From: Orobanche coerulescens
Lineage: Eukaryota > Streptophyta > Magnoliopsida > Lamiales > Orobanchaceae
DNA length: 64,000 bases
Direction of reading: 5' to 3'
NCBI GenBank assembly: GCA_033398695.1
Contig: CM065811.1
Location: 115,987,501-116,051,500 of the forward strand
The notes beneath the pieces are model-generated. The model ran no database searches. It saw only the letters and a list, made by a program, of their open reading frames with translations, and had not been told where the DNA came from. The translations under genes and the position numbers were made by a program. This document shows positions 1-11,644 of the stretch, in pieces. Position 1 is the stretch's first letter; every line of letters starts with the position of its first letter.

Positions 1-912
1 ATACTTCCTTTTGACTATCCATGAAGCAAACTCTTGCTGCTCAGGGGATGTGAAGTTGTTTTCAACACAAAGTGCTCTGATTTCTTCCTGAAGAGCCAAC
101 TCATCAAGTTCATTGTTCATAAGAGCATGGGCTTCTTCAGGTCTGAAATTAGGGATCATAGGATAGGCATTGAATCCCCTTGCATGTTTCTTCAATATTG
201 CCCAGAGCTTAGGGAAGTTCTATCTATAAAATTGATGAAGGTTTGCAATGGGGAGCAGTCTTTGTCCTGAAGCATCTCACAGAGATATTATTTCTCTATA
301 CACTGCTTCCTTGCACTCCCCCACATAGTTTCTGCCTCAGCAGGAATGAACTCTTCAATATATTGAAGATCTTTTCCTTCCCATCTCTGGTTCTTGTCTG
401 GTCCTCCTCCTCTTTGATGCAGGTGGATCTGCTGGTGCAGCAACTTCATTTCTCTTCCGGTGAGAAGTTTCTGCATGAATGAGAAGAGGGTCTTGCCTTC
501 TCTTTGTTCTTGCTTCCTCTCTGACTTCTTCCTCTTCACTGCCTTCCCCCTGCCTGATGTCTTCCCTTCTGCCTTTCTCTTCCCCCCTTTTTTGCTAGCA
601 TCAATAACAGTGGCTAGCTGCTCCTCCACCTTGGCCATGAAATCAGGCATGCCAAGGGCATTATGGAGTTAGTGGGTGGTGGGGAAGGGTCCTTATTTTT
701 GAGCAATGTGTCCATCTTGGCATTCAGGGACTGCAGGTCAGGCTTGACTTCAGTTGCTAGAAGTCTTTCAACTGTTTCTTCAACTAGTTGTCTAATCAGC
801 TCAGTCATTATAGGTGAGATTTGGACTTCAGGTGCTGTATGAGGTGAATTTTCACCTGAGTCCTCTTGAGCAGCTGATCGTCTGGCATTTGACTTTTCTG
901 ATGGTCGACTTA
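1..912 (-). pseudogene. Outer SIRE element: C-terminal part of extra ORF (ORF3), broken
   Basis: The minus strand reads as a hydrophilic protein in two overlapping frames: 911 down to about 614 (acidic, with a leucine/valine/glutamate heptad-like stretch) and 650 down to 288 (lysine/arginine-rich, with basic runs like a nuclear signal). It then continues with a stop to the window edge. The frame enters directly from the sequence at 12790 onward once the SIRE insertion and one copy of ACTTC are removed, which is why I assign it to the outer element. No enzymatic motif is visible. At least one frameshift (near 640) and one stop (near 288) break it. Function of such ORF3 tails is unknown; structural or env-like roles have been proposed for the lineage. 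Confidence 0.6.
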
Positions 913-2054
913 TGTTGGACACTAAGTATACTGGATACAGTTTGGGAAATAGTTTAAACAACAAACTGCACTGATTTTAAATCTGAGTGCGTAGCGGAAG
1001 TCTTAGATACAGTAGGTCGCTGTGGATACAGCAACTAAATGTATAGTGTATACTTAATTAATCACAGTAATTAAAACAAGAAATCAAGGTAAATAACACA
1101 GTAATTAAAGTGGTTCGAGGTAAACCCCTCTACATCCACTGGTCCTCCACACAGGAGTAAAAAGTTTATTATAATTACTACGTACACAACTACGTAATTA
1201 TAACAACACACAATCAATATATCGTTCACACAAATTGATATAAAGATATTAGCTTCAACCGTTCACACAGATTGGTTTTGAGCTAATGCTTTGACTTGCT
1301 TCTTCACACACAGTTCTGAAGCTTCGTCTTCTTCAATGCAAATCCTTCACACACAGTTTCGGAGAAGCACAGATTACTCAGTCCACACAGGGCTGATCTG
1401 GGTTTGTTCAAAGTATAGAACAGTGGGTGAACAACAACTTTGACTTTAAGAGCTCTCAGCTGATGAAGTGTTGTTCAAGATGATGAGCACTGTATATCTC
1501 TTTAGATCTTAATTGCAGTAAGCTTTGGATATATGTTTTGCTCTGATGATAACTTTGATAGCTTAATAATTTCGATAGCTTGGGTAACTGATCTTCAGCA
1601 TCTTGATGTGATATATATAGTCTCTGAAATATATATCCGTTGAGATGTATCCGTTTGAGTGAGATTCCATTCCAACGGGATTATAACACGATCCGGATTT
1701 AGCGGGATTTGAAGATCTATTGACTGACAGTATTTAAATACTTTATCCTTGAGTATTTAAATACTTCTTTATTCAATGGGACTTGACTTATGAAGATTCC
1801 TTTTTTGTCCTGTTGTGAGCTGTGTGGACGATAACTGTATTGAAGATTCGAGACAGTTTCCATACTTGGTCTTTATAAGACTTCTTGCTGTACTGAGACA
1901 GGTTTTCGATACAGGATGATGCCTCAATACTTCGATACAGTTTCCTTTACTGTATGCGGATTGGCATATATGTCAAAACCTCTTATCAAATACCATTCGA
2001 TACAGGGATTGAATATCCCGGCTGTTTCGATACAGGGTTCTTGTTTTCCCAACA
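913..2054 (-). repeat. 3' LTR of inner SIRE element
   Basis: Starts TGTTGG and ends CCCAACA, matching the copy at 11645-12789 over its full length. Seen in the element's direction, U3 begins at 2054 and has four CTGTATCGA words within about 130 bases (matches on the plus strand at 1908, 1934, 1999 and 2029). A TATA-like run lies at about 1606-1622. Confidence 0.93.
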
Positions 2055-2070
2055 ATTTCCCCCTTTTTGA
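2055..2070 (-). other. Polypurine tract of inner SIRE element
   Basis: The minus strand reads AAAAAGGGGGAAAT immediately upstream of the 3' LTR, the usual site for plus-strand priming. It fixes the element's direction. Confidence 0.8.
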
Positions 2071-2558
2071 CAATTTGCCAAGACTTTTATCTTTCTAACA
2101 TTCAAGTCTTCTTGATGATGCCAAAACCTTCTTCATGAAATAATCTTCTTTGATGGCTTCTGGCAGATTTCTCGGTCTTTTGTCAAAAGGTCTGTCTTTC
2201 AGCAACTTAGTCTATCTAGTGAACTGCTCGCAGGCGAGTTCGATACAGCTAAGGATTTTTACAACTTAATCTTATGATTGGCGCGCAGGCACAATCTTAC
2301 AATATTTTCTAAGCTTACAACTGAAATCATGAACTGTTCGTAGACTAGTTCGTACATCTTAATTTTCAATCAAGTTTCTATACTTGAGATTGTTATCAAA
2401 CAATTTAAGTAATCATACATCAACACAGTAGATTACGAGTTGTAATCTTTCAAGACAAACAAACACTTTTATTGATATTCAAAATAAATTGAGTACATGG
2501 TTTGTTGTTTCGAAGAGAAAAATTACAAATCAAAAATAATATACATATATTTCAGCTC
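2071..2558 (-). other. 3' untranslated spacer of inner SIRE element
   Basis: About 490 bases between ORF3 and the polypurine tract. No ORF. Contains a GATACAG word at 2242 and near-repeated phrases of the form GCTCGCAGGCGAGTTCG / GTTCGTAGACTAGTTCG at about 2225 and 2338; otherwise nothing recognisable. Confidence 0.5.
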
Positions 2559-4922
2559 CTATCTGTAGTCAGCATGCCTCCATGGTTCTCTCCCTGGGTC
2601 ATTCTCGGTACCACGCCACCAGTTCTGTAGGGAATCGTTGCCTCGATCCTGGTATATAGCTCTTCCTTCATATGATCTATCAAAGGCAAGAATCCAGTCT
2701 TCTGGATAGGTGATCTGGTCTCCTCTTTTGTGCTTGCTCTTTATATCTAGCTGGAGAGGGAGTTTTCCGTCTTCTAGCATCTTCGTAAATTTTTCTGCAA
2801 CCTCCGCTAATGTTTAATAGCTCTTGAAGATGGCGGATTCCCTGATGAGTTTAACAAAGTATCTCATCAGTTCGTTATTCCTCCATTGCTTCACCTCATC
2901 GGCAGTAGGATGGCGGTTGGTCGGTAGACGAATCTCAGAAGGTCTTTGGATTAGGTTTTGCCACGGAACATTTGGATCATGAAATTCAGGTTGGGAGCCT
3001 GAAATCTTAAAACTTTGGGAGGGAGGGGCTAGCTTGTTTAACTCAGCAGTGATACTGTCTTGGGCGGCCTCGAATTCCCTTTCTTGCTGTATCCTGATTC
3101 TCCTAGCACCTTCTCTTGCCTCTTCCCCCTTTTTGGCTTCATCAAGACGTTCTAGGATCTCTAATGCAGCATCCTATTTCATCTCAATGTTAGTCATTCT
3201 TTCTACAAGGGCGGAAAGTGTCTGCGACATTTCCTGGATACATTTGTCGTGGACGCGCAATTGAGAACTGTTTTCAATCATAGCAAATGCGGTCTTGGCT
3301 TCAGCTGTTCGCGTTTTGGTTGCTTCTTCCTTCAGGAGTTGCTCCTGCTTGTCTTCCATGATTTTCAGAGCTTGTTTGAACACTTCTGGCAGAATAACGA
3401 ATGCCTCGACAACACGAGATACTTCATGTTGTAGAGTGGTCATCTCCTCCACGACAGAAGTATGCATCCAATTCATTGCTTTCTCAACAGAAGACAGAGC
3501 ATTCACTACATCCTGGATGAATACAGTTTGAAGACCAAGTGCACGCAGGCGCTCTTTTCTAGTGGCATAAATCGGAGAATCTGGTTGAGCAAAATCTTCA
3601 GAGCTGTTCAACCTCCTTACGTTCACGGTTGGGCGTGAAGTAAGTTGGACATCCTCAGGTACGATACCGTCCTCGGATTCCACGGTTGAAGGGGCGGGAG
3701 CAGCTTGTTCTGGTTCGGCGACAGGGGGTTGAGTGGATTCCTGTTGCGAAGTTTCGTCTGTAGACATGGATACAGGAGGGACTGAATTCTCCTGTTGTCT
3801 CTCAGCTTCCGCCTGTTCCTGCAGAGGGACTGATTCCTCTTGCTGGACGGCGCGGGCAACTTCTTCTTCAGTGGCAGCAGGCTCGGGTGCATGTTCCAAA
3901 ACTGCTTCAACTTCCTCGACTTGAGGGATTGATTCCTCCTCGTCGGGAATTATCTCTTGCTGTGGCGAAGGGGGATTGCTTCGAGTCGACGACCCTTCAT
4001 CACCTTTTGGTGGAGAGGCATCTCTAGCTTGATCCTCTTCACAACTCATCCTCAGACCAGCTTGAAAAGCATCTTCGTCGTTGTCTGAGTCATTGTCATC
4101 GTCGTCTTTTGGATTTTTGGGAGAGTCCTCTGACTTGTCTTTACCTTTCCTTCTAGCTTCAGATTTATGCACAAGATGGCTTTCAATCAGTTCTTTGCAG
4201 AAAGGGTTGTCCCATCGGATCAGGGCTTCAATTTCCATTGAGTCCGTCACTTCTGATACGAATCTTTCTTCTTGGCTCCAATCGCTCCAGTTGTACAATG
4301 TTTCATACGGAGCTAGCCTGTAGCCTTTCCATGTTAGAAATCTTTCGTAAGCATGTTCAATTTGAACAGAGAGAAGGGTCTTATGAATAATGGTGTCAGG
4401 GGAGGGACTACGTACAACGTCTGGAGACGCTGTAGCGAATGATTCCTGTACAGGTGTGGGATCCTGTATGGAAGTGGGATTCCTTACAGGGGATGGTGCC
4501 CCTAAGGAAGATGGATCCTGTACGGGTGTGGGATCCCGCAGAGGAGAAGTAGCTTTTAGCTCCAGATGGGCAGCCGACTCGCTAAAGTCTTTTTCGTTGG
4601 CATATGTCTCATCATCCGTCCTAGCCGCCAAAGGCTCAGGATCTACTGTCGATACAGTAGTGGACACCTCTTCCACAGGGGTTGGGCCCTGGGGTTGTTC
4701 TTCAGTGGGTTGAGCCACGGGGGAAACTTCTTCGGAGGGCTTGGCAGATTTGACTTTAGAAAGCCTCCTAAGTTTCTTCTTGGGCTTCTCACCAGCAATA
4801 GGTTTCTTGCTGTGAGATCTTTTTCTCTTCTTTGAAGATTCCACGTCCTGGGACTTCAAAGACTCATCTCGTGGATTTGCGGAAACTGGCATACTTCCGG
4901 TTTTCGGGTGGTTGCAGACCAT
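2559..4922 (-). pseudogene. Inner SIRE ORF3, C-terminal two thirds: acidic/proline-rich and coiled-coil protein
   Basis: One frame runs from 4922 to 2559 on the minus strand with two stops inside (at 3174, and about 2817). The first 582 residues start with basic clusters (KKRKRSHSKKP, near residue 33), followed by a long low-complexity region rich in P, E, Q, S and T, including repeated 'DPTPVQ'-type phrases and an acidic run. The end of that segment is a predicted-looking coiled coil (about residues 470-580), rich in E, K, L and A. After the stop, a charged helical stretch continues to a tryptophan-containing C-terminus. A frameshift between 5092 and 4922 separates it from the N-terminal domain. 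The charge pattern and coiled coil suggest a structural or nucleic-acid-associated protein; no catalytic motif is visible. Confidence 0.65.
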
Positions 4923-5091
4923 AGTGGTTTGATTATACGCAGTAGGCTTGACGCCTCCTAGGTATATCCTGGAGTTATTCTTCTTCGCATCTGGATTGCG
5001 ATACCCGCATTTCGTCAGATATGGTTTAACATCAAACCAAAGATTTCTTCAGGTGGCGAGCTTGCACACCTCCTCTTACAGGCGCTTGGGA

Positions 5092-5730
5092 TTATCCGGC
5101 ACCAGTTGACCTTTTCACAGTCGAATAGCCACCATCATCCCGAACCTCGATTGGTACACATTTCAACGCACTTTTGATTCGATTCTCGCTATCTGCACAG
5201 AAATCATGCAAATATACATAAGGCAGACAGAAGTTCTTTTTGTGACAGGTGGTTTGAACCATGTAAACAACTTTTGAGCCTGTGAACAATCCATAAAATT
5301 TAGTTATTAGCTCTTGAGACCCAAATGTATCAAGTTGATCCATTGTTAGGCCATCAGCGGGTAGCCTGTAGATATTCTGGAGCAGATCGCTATCAACACA
5401 GATCTCAACTCCTTGGATTGTAGCGGTAATGTCAGCAACGTGACCTCCTTGGGCCAGTGACAAAAAGCGTACGGCGGCGTTGAGGTAAAATTCCTCAACC
5501 AGATGAGCATCGTACTTGTTAGCAGTCTGACTTCCAAGGCGATAGAGGCCTTGTTGACGAAGACGAGTGATGATGTACTCCATGGGTTCTGCGTCGTTGG
5601 TTTCAGACAGAATGCACTCAATGATAACAGATCTTGAGAAGATCCGTCCATCGATGATGTTAGCGGTTTTCTTCAGAGCGGGAGAAGAAGTTTGTCCAGC
5701 CATTTGATGATTTTTCAGGAAAAAGTGCAA
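5092..5730 (-). pseudogene. Inner SIRE ORF3, N-terminal domain (plant retroelement-associated domain)
   Basis: About 212 residues; the likely true start is the second Met, at MAGQTSS, near 5703. The globular middle (phrases such as EFYLNAAVRF, a GVEICVDSDLLQNIYRLP stretch and ELITKFYGLFTG) resembles the domain named 'putative plant transposon protein' that occurs in extra ORFs of plant retroelements; I judge this from memory, without a search. The ORF ends in a frameshift just before the low-complexity part at 4922. It lies in the same direction as pol and after a 750-base spacer, the position of the env-like ORF in SIRE elements. I see no signal peptide or membrane segment, so 'envelope' is not supported here. 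Confidence 0.55.
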
Positions 5731-6479
5731 GAAAATAACCGAAATATGCAGTAAAATGCAGAAAAGTATGTAGGTTGTTTTTGCTTGAGAACTCTTGAAT
5801 TTGCAGAAAGCGTAAAGAGTCTCTAATGGCAGATTCAGTCCTTTTATAGTTGGGCGGCAAAATAGGGTTTTGCAGAGTACGAATGGTCAGATTTTAAGGG
5901 ATGGGAACCGGTTTTTGAAATCAACGGTTAAGATGGACTGAGTGTAACTAGTACGCTAATCCATTAAAATGTTTAAAAATGAGCGGGTCCCACTTCTGAC
6001 ATTTGTGTCACCCTAAATGCCTGAAACGGCGGTTTTAAAACAATAAACAATTTAAAACATCACGGCTTTTGAGATTCAGTTGTCCAGATGTCGTGTAAGG
6101 CATTTAATGTACATGACGTTTGACATAGAAACAGGGCACGTGGACAAAAATCATTTTGAAAAGAAATAATATTATATTATATATATACTGAATCAAAATC
6201 CTATAGCATGTGCTGTTTTCGCGTCGATACAGCGTTACCCCTTAAAAGGTAAATATAGGTTTTAGATTCCATACAGCAATTTTTGGATTAATGCTGTATT
6301 CATGGGTCATACTGTATTCCCCCTTAATTATTGCACACGTCAGCTATAGGATTCATATGTCTTCGCTCACTACAGTGCTGTATTGACGGTTCTGAGTGTA
6401 CAAATAATTAATGTGGGATACTGTATTCTTGGGTCTTACAGCATTCCCCCTCAATTGTTGAGTAAAAACAGTAATTTAC
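5731..6479 (-). other. Spacer between pol and ORF3 of inner SIRE element
   Basis: AT-rich, without a convincing gene. It holds repeated CTGTATT/GATACAG-type words (6229, plus near matches at about 6275-6310 and 6375-6430) and two polypyrimidine runs (TTCCCCCTT at about 6315 and TTCCCCCTC at about 6445) that look like internal polypurine tracts on the element strand. It may hold the ORF3 leader or a subgenomic promoter; nothing proves this. Confidence 0.4.
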
Positions 6480-8046
6480 TTACAGGGAGTCGGGCTGTAA
6501 TATTCCCAATTCTTGTCTGAGCATGTTGAATCTGGCTGTATCGAGAGGCTTGGTGAAGATGTCAGCTAACTGAATGTCTGTATGAACTTTTTCAAGGCGA
6601 ACATCCTTGTTCTCGACATGATTCCTTATAAAGTGATGCTTCATGTTGATATGCTTAGTGCGCGAGTGCAGGACAGGATTGTGCGTGATTGCAATTGCAC
6701 TCGTGCTATCACACATGATTGGAGTCTCTCTGGCATCTATTCCATAATCTGACAATTGCTGCTGCATCCAAAGGATCTGCATACAGTAACTACCAGCAGC
6801 ATAGTACTCTGATTCGGCCGTGTAAAGAGAATTAGCCAATTGCTTCTTACTGAACCAAGAAACGAGTCTAGGTCCAAGAAAGTGACAAGTTCCACTTGTA
6901 CTCTTCCTATCTAGCTTGCAGCCTCCGAGATCTGAGTCGCTGTATCCAACTAAATCGAATCCGCCTTCTTTAGGATACCATAGTCCTGCATCGACCGTTC
7001 CTTTAATGTACTTCAGGATTCGTTTAGCTGTATTGAAGTGTGATTCCTTAGGTGCAACTTGATATCTCGCACACACTCCAACAAAGAAATCGGATATCGG
7101 GCCTGCTAGCCGTTAGGTACAGGAGCGAACCAATGAGCTTCCTGCAGAGTGATTGGTCAAACGGCTTTCCGGCTTCATCAGCACTAATTTGCACGGAAGT
7201 GCTCATGGGGGTTGGCGAAGATTTGGAAGTGTTCATTCCAAATTTTTTGAGAAGCTCCTTGCTGTATTTTTCTTGGTTGATGAAAATACCTGTAGGCAAC
7301 TGTTTTACCTGCAAACCTAGGAAATAACTAAGTTCCCCCATCATACTCATTTCAAATTTACTTTGCATGAGATGAGAGAACCTTTGACATAAAGCAAGGT
7401 TAGTTGAACCAAAAATAATATCATCCACATAGATTTGCACCATAAGAAGGTCATCACCTTCCTGTATTTTGAACAAGGTCTTGTCCACAGCACCTTTCTC
7501 AAATCCGTTGATGGTTAGATACTGGGACAAGGTTTCGTACCAGGCTCTAGGGGCTTGTTTAAGTCCATACAGCGCTTTCCTTAGCCTGTAAACTAGATCG
7601 ATACCGTCTGTGTTGGCAAACCCTGGTGGTTGTTCAACATAAACCTCTTCGGCAAGGTCTCCATTCAGGAATGCACTCTTGACGTCCATTTGGTATACAA
7701 TAAAGCTCTTATGGGCGGCAAAGGCTAAAAATATCCTGATGGCTTCTAGTCTCGCTACAGGGGCGAAGGTTTCATCATAGTCTATGCCTTCTTCCTGACT
7801 ATAGCCTTGTGCGACTAGTCTGGATTTATTCCTTATAATAAGTCCATTTCGATCCTTTTTGTTTCGAAATACCCATTTGGTTCCTATAACCGATTGATGT
7901 GTAGGTCTGGGTACAAGATACCATACATTGTTTCTTTCGAAACCGTTAAGCTCTTCTTCCATAGATGTTATCCAATGAGAATTATTAAGAGCGTTTATGG
8001 TCGAAACAGGTTCGGACTGGGCTAAGAATACAGCAATAGTGCACAT
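6480..8046 (-). pseudogene. Inner SIRE pol: reverse transcriptase and RNase H
   Basis: Copia-type RT: the '[11 protein letters not shown]' start, [24 protein letters not shown] and the catalytic YVDD (residues 206-209 of the 8046-7048 segment) are all present. The RNase H follows in another frame (7076-6480) with GYSDSDLGGCKLDRKSTSG, SWFSKKQ, AESEYYAA and the SRTKHINMKHHFIRNHV and DIFTKPL motifs. A frameshift near 7060-7080 separates RT from RNase H. An in-frame TAG just before 8046 separates RT from integrase. Both breaks mean no full polyprotein is made from this copy. Expected role: copying element RNA to DNA in cytoplasmic virus-like particles. Confidence 0.9.
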
Positions 8047-8076
8047 ATTGAGTCTTCTAAGCTCGGATTGAGATTT

Positions 8077-9717
8077 CTATTCAGGAAAGTGTGATTTCTC
8101 AGTATCAGATTCTTCTTGTGCACAAAGTACATTTCCTTGTGTACTCTGTATTCTCCTACGAGTAGAAACACCAGCATTTATGTTTCCAATGATCAGCTCT
8201 TGCGGGTGATCTCTCAACCATCTTCGGTCGGGTTCTAGTTTAGGATCCCGTACTGTATCGAAAGATTCTGTGGACACAGCTTCAGCTTGTACAGCGTCGG
8301 CTTCATCCACGTCGATTCTTACAGCTGCGGGGTTGATTTCTAAATCAACGACAGGTTCTATGTGAGTTGGAGGATCCAAGATAGATAGATGGTGGATGTT
8401 CTGAGTGATATCATCTACTCCTGTAGGGTCATGGTGTGGTTCGTCGAACACTACATGAACTGATTCCTCGATCGTCGGCTTCCTTTTATTAAAGATTCTG
8501 AAAGCTTTGCTGACGGAGGAGTATCCTACGAATATTCCTTCATCTGATTTCTCATCAAAGGTTCTAAGTTGGTCCTTACCATTATTCAATACATAACAAC
8601 TGCATCTAAAAATGTGGAAATACGAAACTAACGGAGTTTTGTTGTTCCATACCTCATATGCTGTTTTGTTGTGGTGCTTGTTGACGATACAGCGGTTTTG
8701 AGTGTAGCATGCTGTATTGGTTGCTTCACCCCAGAAACGCTGTGGCAACTTGCTTGCGGCAATCATTGTCCTTGTTGATTCTTTCAACATCCTATTCTTT
8801 CGCTCAGCAACACCATTTTGTTGAAGTGTACGGGCAGCTGAGTATTCGTGCTGTATTCCATTCTCCGAATAGTATTGCTCTATAAAGCGGTTAGTAAATT
8901 CTGTACCTCTGTCGGAACAAATGCACACGATACTCGATGCCTTTTCATTTTGCAACTTTCTCAGGAGCTCAGGAAGCTTTGATGTTGTTTCCTTCTTCTT
9001 GCTAAGGAAGATCGTCCAAGCATACCTGGAATAATCATCAACAACAACCATGCAGTATTTCTTACCTCCCAAACTTACTGGGTCTACAGGACCGTAGAGA
9101 TCCATGTGTAGCATTTCCAACACTCTTTGGGTTGAAAGGTAGGATTTGCTCTTCAGGGTTGACTTGATTTGCTTGCCTTTCTGACACGGTCCGCAGATGC
9201 TGTCCTTCTTAAATGATACATTTGGCAAACCTCTAACCATTCCCTGTCTTGAGAGCTTGTTGATTGTCTTGAAGTTGATGTGAGACATCCTCTTGTGCCA
9301 TAACCAGCTAAGATCTGCAGTGCCTTTGGCAACAAAGCATGGAATTGAGGAGCTCATAGGCTTCCAGTCAGCAATATACATGTTACCTGATCTGCTTCCT
9401 GTAAGCACAACTTCCTTGGTTTGGATGTTCTTGACTCTACAGCGATCTATATAGAACTTCACCGAGAACTGTTTATCACAGAACTGGCCAATACTAAGTA
9501 GATTATACTGTAAGCCTTCAACATATGCAACATCGGTGACTTTGAATTTTCCGACAAGTAGGTTTCCTTTCCCTCTTGTTCTTCCTTTAGATTTATCACC
9601 GAAACGAACTTTTGGACCGCGACCTTCTACAAAATCTGATAGCTTGCTCCTATATCCGGTCATGTGTCGAGAGCATCCACTATCAAAGTACCAGGTATCC
9701 TCCTTTTGAATGTCCTG
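8077..9717 (-). pseudogene. Inner SIRE pol: protease end, GAG-pre-integrase, integrase and linker
   Basis: The frame is open from the codon after a TAA at 9718-9720. It begins with the aspartic protease motif WYFDSGCSRHMTG (about 9660-9693). Next come the GAG-pre-integrase zinc region (LWHKRMSHINF, then CGPCQKGKQ) and the DDE integrase with LHMDLYGPV, SDRGTEFTN and NGVAERKNR supplying the D, D and E. A glutamate/aspartate-rich linker leads to the RT. The segment stops at a TAG (8077), in the same frame as the RT that follows, so a single mutation divides pol. The linker contains CTGTATC and TACAGC words in several codon phases. Confidence 0.9.
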
Positions 9718-9788
9718 TTACAATGAAATTAAGTAGATTTAGGTCCCCTTTGATTTTTGGGTTCATGTATGTTAGTTCCTCTAGGTAC

Positions 9789-10667
9789 TCAAGTTTTCCT
9801 GGAAGCAATTGGTTTACTGTAGGTCATACTCGGTACAGTGTTGCGATATCTATGAGGGGCATATCCGTAGTTGCTATAACCATGATAATTATTATGCATG
9901 AAAAATTCAGGGTTATTATTATTAATCCAGTATGAGTGCCATCTTGGAGGTGGAGCCATTTTCTTTGGCCTAACAGCTTGCCTTCTGGGTCTCCAGTTGG
10001 ATTCCCAATGCTGTTGTTGATACTGAACCAGCATCTGCTGTCTCGAGGGATAATGGGGCTCCTGTATCCAATATCTAGGCGTGCTGTACTGATAGTACTG
10101 TCGTGCGGGCCTTTGGTAGATGGATACAGCCTTCCTTCTGAACGGCTGTTGACGTTGTTGATATGCTCTGGGAGCATGCTGTTGAGTGCGCCTCACAGGT
10201 TGGAACGGCTTATGATTCCGCTGTCTGGAATAGGATTGCGGGGGCGGAATAGCAGCCTTCGGTTTTCTCGGTACAGCAGGTTCCTTCACGGGAATAGGGG
10301 CATCTTCCAATTCTGTAATGTGTTCCACACTCTTGACGAACACTGTACAAGTTTTCCCTTTGTTTGAACATGAGTTGTATCCTAAGCCACTTTTATCATG
10401 AGCATTTTGCCCAGTGCTCAGAATTTCTTCCATTCTTTTGGACGATTTTTCGAACGATTTCAGAGTGGTCTCAAGTTCAATTTCTCGCTTTTCGAGAGTT
10501 GTGATTTTGGCTTGAAGTAGAACCAAATCATTTGTCTTGCTCTCGTTGTGAGTTTTAACCTCACTTAGTTCATGAGCAAGTTGATGATTGCTCTCCATGA
10601 GTTTTTCAAAATCGAATTTGCTGGTTTCACAGTCAAGAGACATATTTTCATAATTTATCTTCAGCAA
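9789..10667 (-). pseudogene. Inner SIRE gag, C-terminal half: coiled coil and Q/R/Y-rich tail
   Basis: About 292 residues. The first 100 are a coiled coil (E, K, L-rich, repeated 'FEKLMESNHQL' type). Next is a short segment (SGLGYNS) common to SIRE gag, and the rest is rich in Q, R, P, Y and N, as expected of an RNA-binding tail. It overlaps the N-terminal gag in a different frame (gag starts at 11536), so gag is frameshifted near 10665. A CCHC zinc knuckle, normal between the two halves in this lineage, is not found here. Confidence 0.75.
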
Positions 10668-11536
10668 GTCATTTTCATTTTCATCGACTTTGCTGGTTTC
10701 ACAGTCATGAACTTTTTGAATTTGTGCATGAGAAGCGCCATTTCATCTTGAGACAGGATGTCGTCGTCACTGTCAGCATTCTTGTGACTAGGCTTCGACA
10801 AGCTGGGCATGCTGTGTCGATGACTCGATACAGCGGCTAGTGTTGTGACCTTTGATGGAGATTCTTCAGCTTTCTCTCTTCTGTCAATATCATACTCAAA
10901 AGCTTTGAGGTCAAAGAAGAGATCAAAAGTAGATATTTCATTAAGATTGCAAGATACACGCATAGCTGTGGTCTTAATGTCCCATCGGGCTGGAAGAGAT
11001 CTGAAAATTTTTAAGTTCTTCTCTTTTTGGGTGTAAATTTTTCCCAACGCTTCAAGTTCACCAACAATACCAGTGAATCTGAGGTCAAGTTCCTCAAGCG
11101 TCTCAGTTAGTTTCATTTCAAAAGATTTAAATTGCTGAGTCAGTTTAGAAATTTTATTTTCTTTTGAGAGCTCAGTTCCCTCACAAATCATCTTGAGTTT
11201 ATCCAAGATTTCTTTGGCTATTTTGCAGCTCTTTACCTTTGAGAACGTGCCTTTGTCAAGAGTGACAAATAATGCGTTCTTAGCCACATTGTCAAGGTTG
11301 GCTCGATTTCTTTCATCTGTGGTCCATTGCTCGCGATCCTTCTCGAGCATCTCAGCATGGGCTTGGCCTTCAATCCTTGCGGCCGTGTTTACTTTCATGA
11401 TCTTGATAGGACCATCCTGTATCACAAAAATCATCTCTTCATGCATTGCTGCAAGATGAGCCTCCATCCTAATTCTCCAATCATCGAATTCGTTAATAGA
11501 GAACATAGGCACTTTGTTGATCATAGAAGTATCCAT
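10661..11536 (-). CDS. Inner SIRE gag, N-terminal half (UBN2-like capsid)
   Basis: 291 residues starting MDTSMINKVPMF. The F-D-DWRIRMEAHLAA motif, the ANLDNVAKNALF stretch, and SKENKISKLTQQFKSFEM followed by LRSLPARWDIKTTAMR are hallmarks of the Copia gag (UBN2 / Retrotran_gag_2) family. It ends in an acidic patch and FKKF, where the zinc knuckle should follow; the sequence instead goes into a short K/M-rich end and stops. The start codon sits about 110 bases inside the 5' LTR/primer site, the usual position. Role: capsid of the virus-like particle. Confidence 0.85.
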   Translation of the reverse strand: MDTSMINKVPMFSINEFDDWRIRMEAHLAAMHEEMIFVIQDGPIKIMKVNTAARIEGQAHAEMLEKDREQWTTDERNRANLDNVAKNALFVTLDKGTFSKVKSCKIAKEILDKLKMICEGTELSKENKISKLTQQFKSFEMKLTETLEELDLRFTGIVGELEALGKIYTQKEKNLKIFRSLPARWDIKTTAMRVSCNLNEISTFDLFFDLKAFEYDIDRREKAEESPSKVTTLAAVSSHRHSMPSLSKPSHKNADSDDDILSQDEMALLMHKFKKFMTVKPAKSMKMKMTC

Positions 11537-11630
11537 GTGATAATACAGAAATTAAAGAGACTGTTTTGAAAATAAGTGATTTTGGATCTGATTCGGTTAA
11601 AAATACGACTGATTCTTTTTAGAATCAACC

Positions 11631-11642
11631 GCTCTGATACCA
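11631..11642 (-). other. Primer binding site of inner SIRE element
   Basis: The minus strand reads TGGTATCAGAGC two bases inside the 5' LTR, the standard plant tRNA-iMet complement. Confidence 0.92.
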
Positions 11643-11644
11643 CT

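Noticed and set aside
4390..4713. Plus-strand ORF with repeated GSCTGVGS-like phrases
   Set aside because: It is the shadow of the proline-rich repeats of ORF3 on the minus strand.
5092..5730. Calling the SIRE ORF3 an envelope gene
   Set aside because: No signal peptide, furin-like site or membrane segment is visible.
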